Source of the DNA: Cardinalis cardinalis
Taxonomy: Eukaryota; Chordata; Aves; Passeriformes; Cardinalidae
Direction of reading: 5' to 3'
DNA length: 64,000 nucleotides
NCBI GenBank assembly: GCA_014549065.1
Contig: JACDOX010000132.1
Location: forward strand, 1,388,747 to 1,452,746
Shown in pieces: positions 63,020 to 64,000 of the stretch; within the stretch, counting starts at the first letter, position 1, and every line of letters begins with the position of its first letter. The position numbers were made by a program, and so were the translations under genes. The notes beneath the pieces were generated by a model, which worked only from the letters and a program-made list of their open reading frames with translations, searched no databases and was not told the DNA's origin.

Positions 63020-64000
63020 GACTCACCAAGCAAACACAGACTCCNTTCTCAGCTTTCCAAACAGACCGAAAGAATCAGCAGCTTCCCATCAAAGTCATAG
63101 GCATCACCATCACTCCCTGAGCAGCCAGGCACCAGTTAATCAACCCACATGTTTGATAGTAGCCCCCAAATGACCTCCTCCCTGAGCTTTGATTTGTTTC
63201 AAATTGTTCAGTTGATCTGCTCAGCTGTCAGANAGCAACTGGCAGTCTGACTCCAGCACACATCTCAGACTGCCTCATCACTGGGCAGTAGCTGCACCCT
63301 TCAGCTGAGCTGTTCTGCTCTGCAAATACAGGATTCAGGTTCTGCTCCTGTTGTCCAGGCAATTAAGAAATTCTCCACTGCTGCTAAAGGGACAAAATGG
63401 GTCATCAGGACCTATTCTAAGGCAGGTTGTTTGGAGAGAGCTCTGAATAAGAGGCAATGTGAAGAAGAGGTTGACAAAAAGAGCTTTTTCATGGTGGAAG
63501 TTCACAGCATTACCTATGATGGGACTGCCCAGGTTATGGACTACTTTTAAATTAAAAAGTAGCCATTAGGCACCTAAGGATCTGCCTTAGACTTGCCATG
63601 GCAACTGGACCCTTTGATATGTTTATATTACTGGTTATCCATCACATTTCACATCAATATTGCTAGAGAGCAAGGAGACATCCATTCTGTAGGGGAGCTC
63701 CAGAGCAATCTAAAAGACAAGAGGAAATAAGCCCATGCTACACCTTAGCATCTCTATACTTCCAGCTTTACCATCCAATATCCTTGTAGCACATGTTTTA
63801 ACAGACAAGACCCAAAGGCCAGGAGCANGACTAATAAGAATGGGGAAAAAAAGAGGAAATGCTTGGTGGCAATCAGGTGGCTTTGAACAAGTTGCTGAGA
63901 GACAGAAGGCTTAAAATCAGCTGAGTAAACAAATTGCAAATGGCAGCCAGCAGGGAAACATTTGAACCCAGCACTGTTACTTGCTAGTCAATTCAAAATA
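63020..64000. other. Unassigned DNA
   Basis: Short frames only; no repeat or RNA gene recognised. Confidence 0.4.

Noticed and set aside
1..64000. CRISPR arrays, bacterial operons, phage or plasmid features
   Set aside because: No regularly spaced repeats, no prokaryotic gene density, and the transposon content is avian.

Overview
The window reads as nuclear DNA of a bird, probably a songbird. Three things point there: at least seven decayed CR1 LINE copies, most of which keep the avian 3' end; a solo LTR of about 670 bp that I recognise from memory as an endogenous retrovirus LTR type common in passerine genomes; and AT-rich, intron-like or intergenic DNA without compact genes. Nothing looks bacterial, plasmid or phage: I see no operons, no Shine-Dalgarno-spaced frames, and no tRNA or rRNA genes. 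Isolated single Ns, roughly one per few hundred bases, look like base-call ambiguities rather than scaffold gaps, though two stretches are unusually dense in them.

Layout. 130-2049 is a plus-strand CR1 with readable but broken reverse-transcriptase motifs. 5147-6330 is an older minus-strand CR1 reaching from RT to the 3' end. 8584-8930 is the most promoter-like spot: a TATA-like box, then a short CpG-dense patch with GC-box and E2F-like motifs. 9270-9823 is a third CR1. From 15.5 to 18.7 kb lie a 54-bp tandem duplication, two A/C-rich tracts and a trinucleotide repeat. 34-35 kb holds a CR1 stub and a possible ancient palindromic repeat. 43-46.6 kb holds three weak exon-like frames and a CR1 stub. 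48.6-50.2 kb holds short tandem repeats and an A/C-rich tract. 52618-53117 is a CR1, 53740-54411 the solo LTR, and 59291-59440 another CR1 stub. The rest has no feature I can name.

No protein-coding gene could be identified by recognisable homology. Several frames are longer or more exon-like than expected (28588-28917, 39715-40497, 62432-63019, and short ones at 43.3, 44.0 and 46.4 kb). They are listed as candidates with low confidence. The likeliest reading is a gene desert or a long intron shaped by old retrotransposons, with one possible small CpG promoter near 8.6-8.9 kb. No convincing new multi-gene system is visible.
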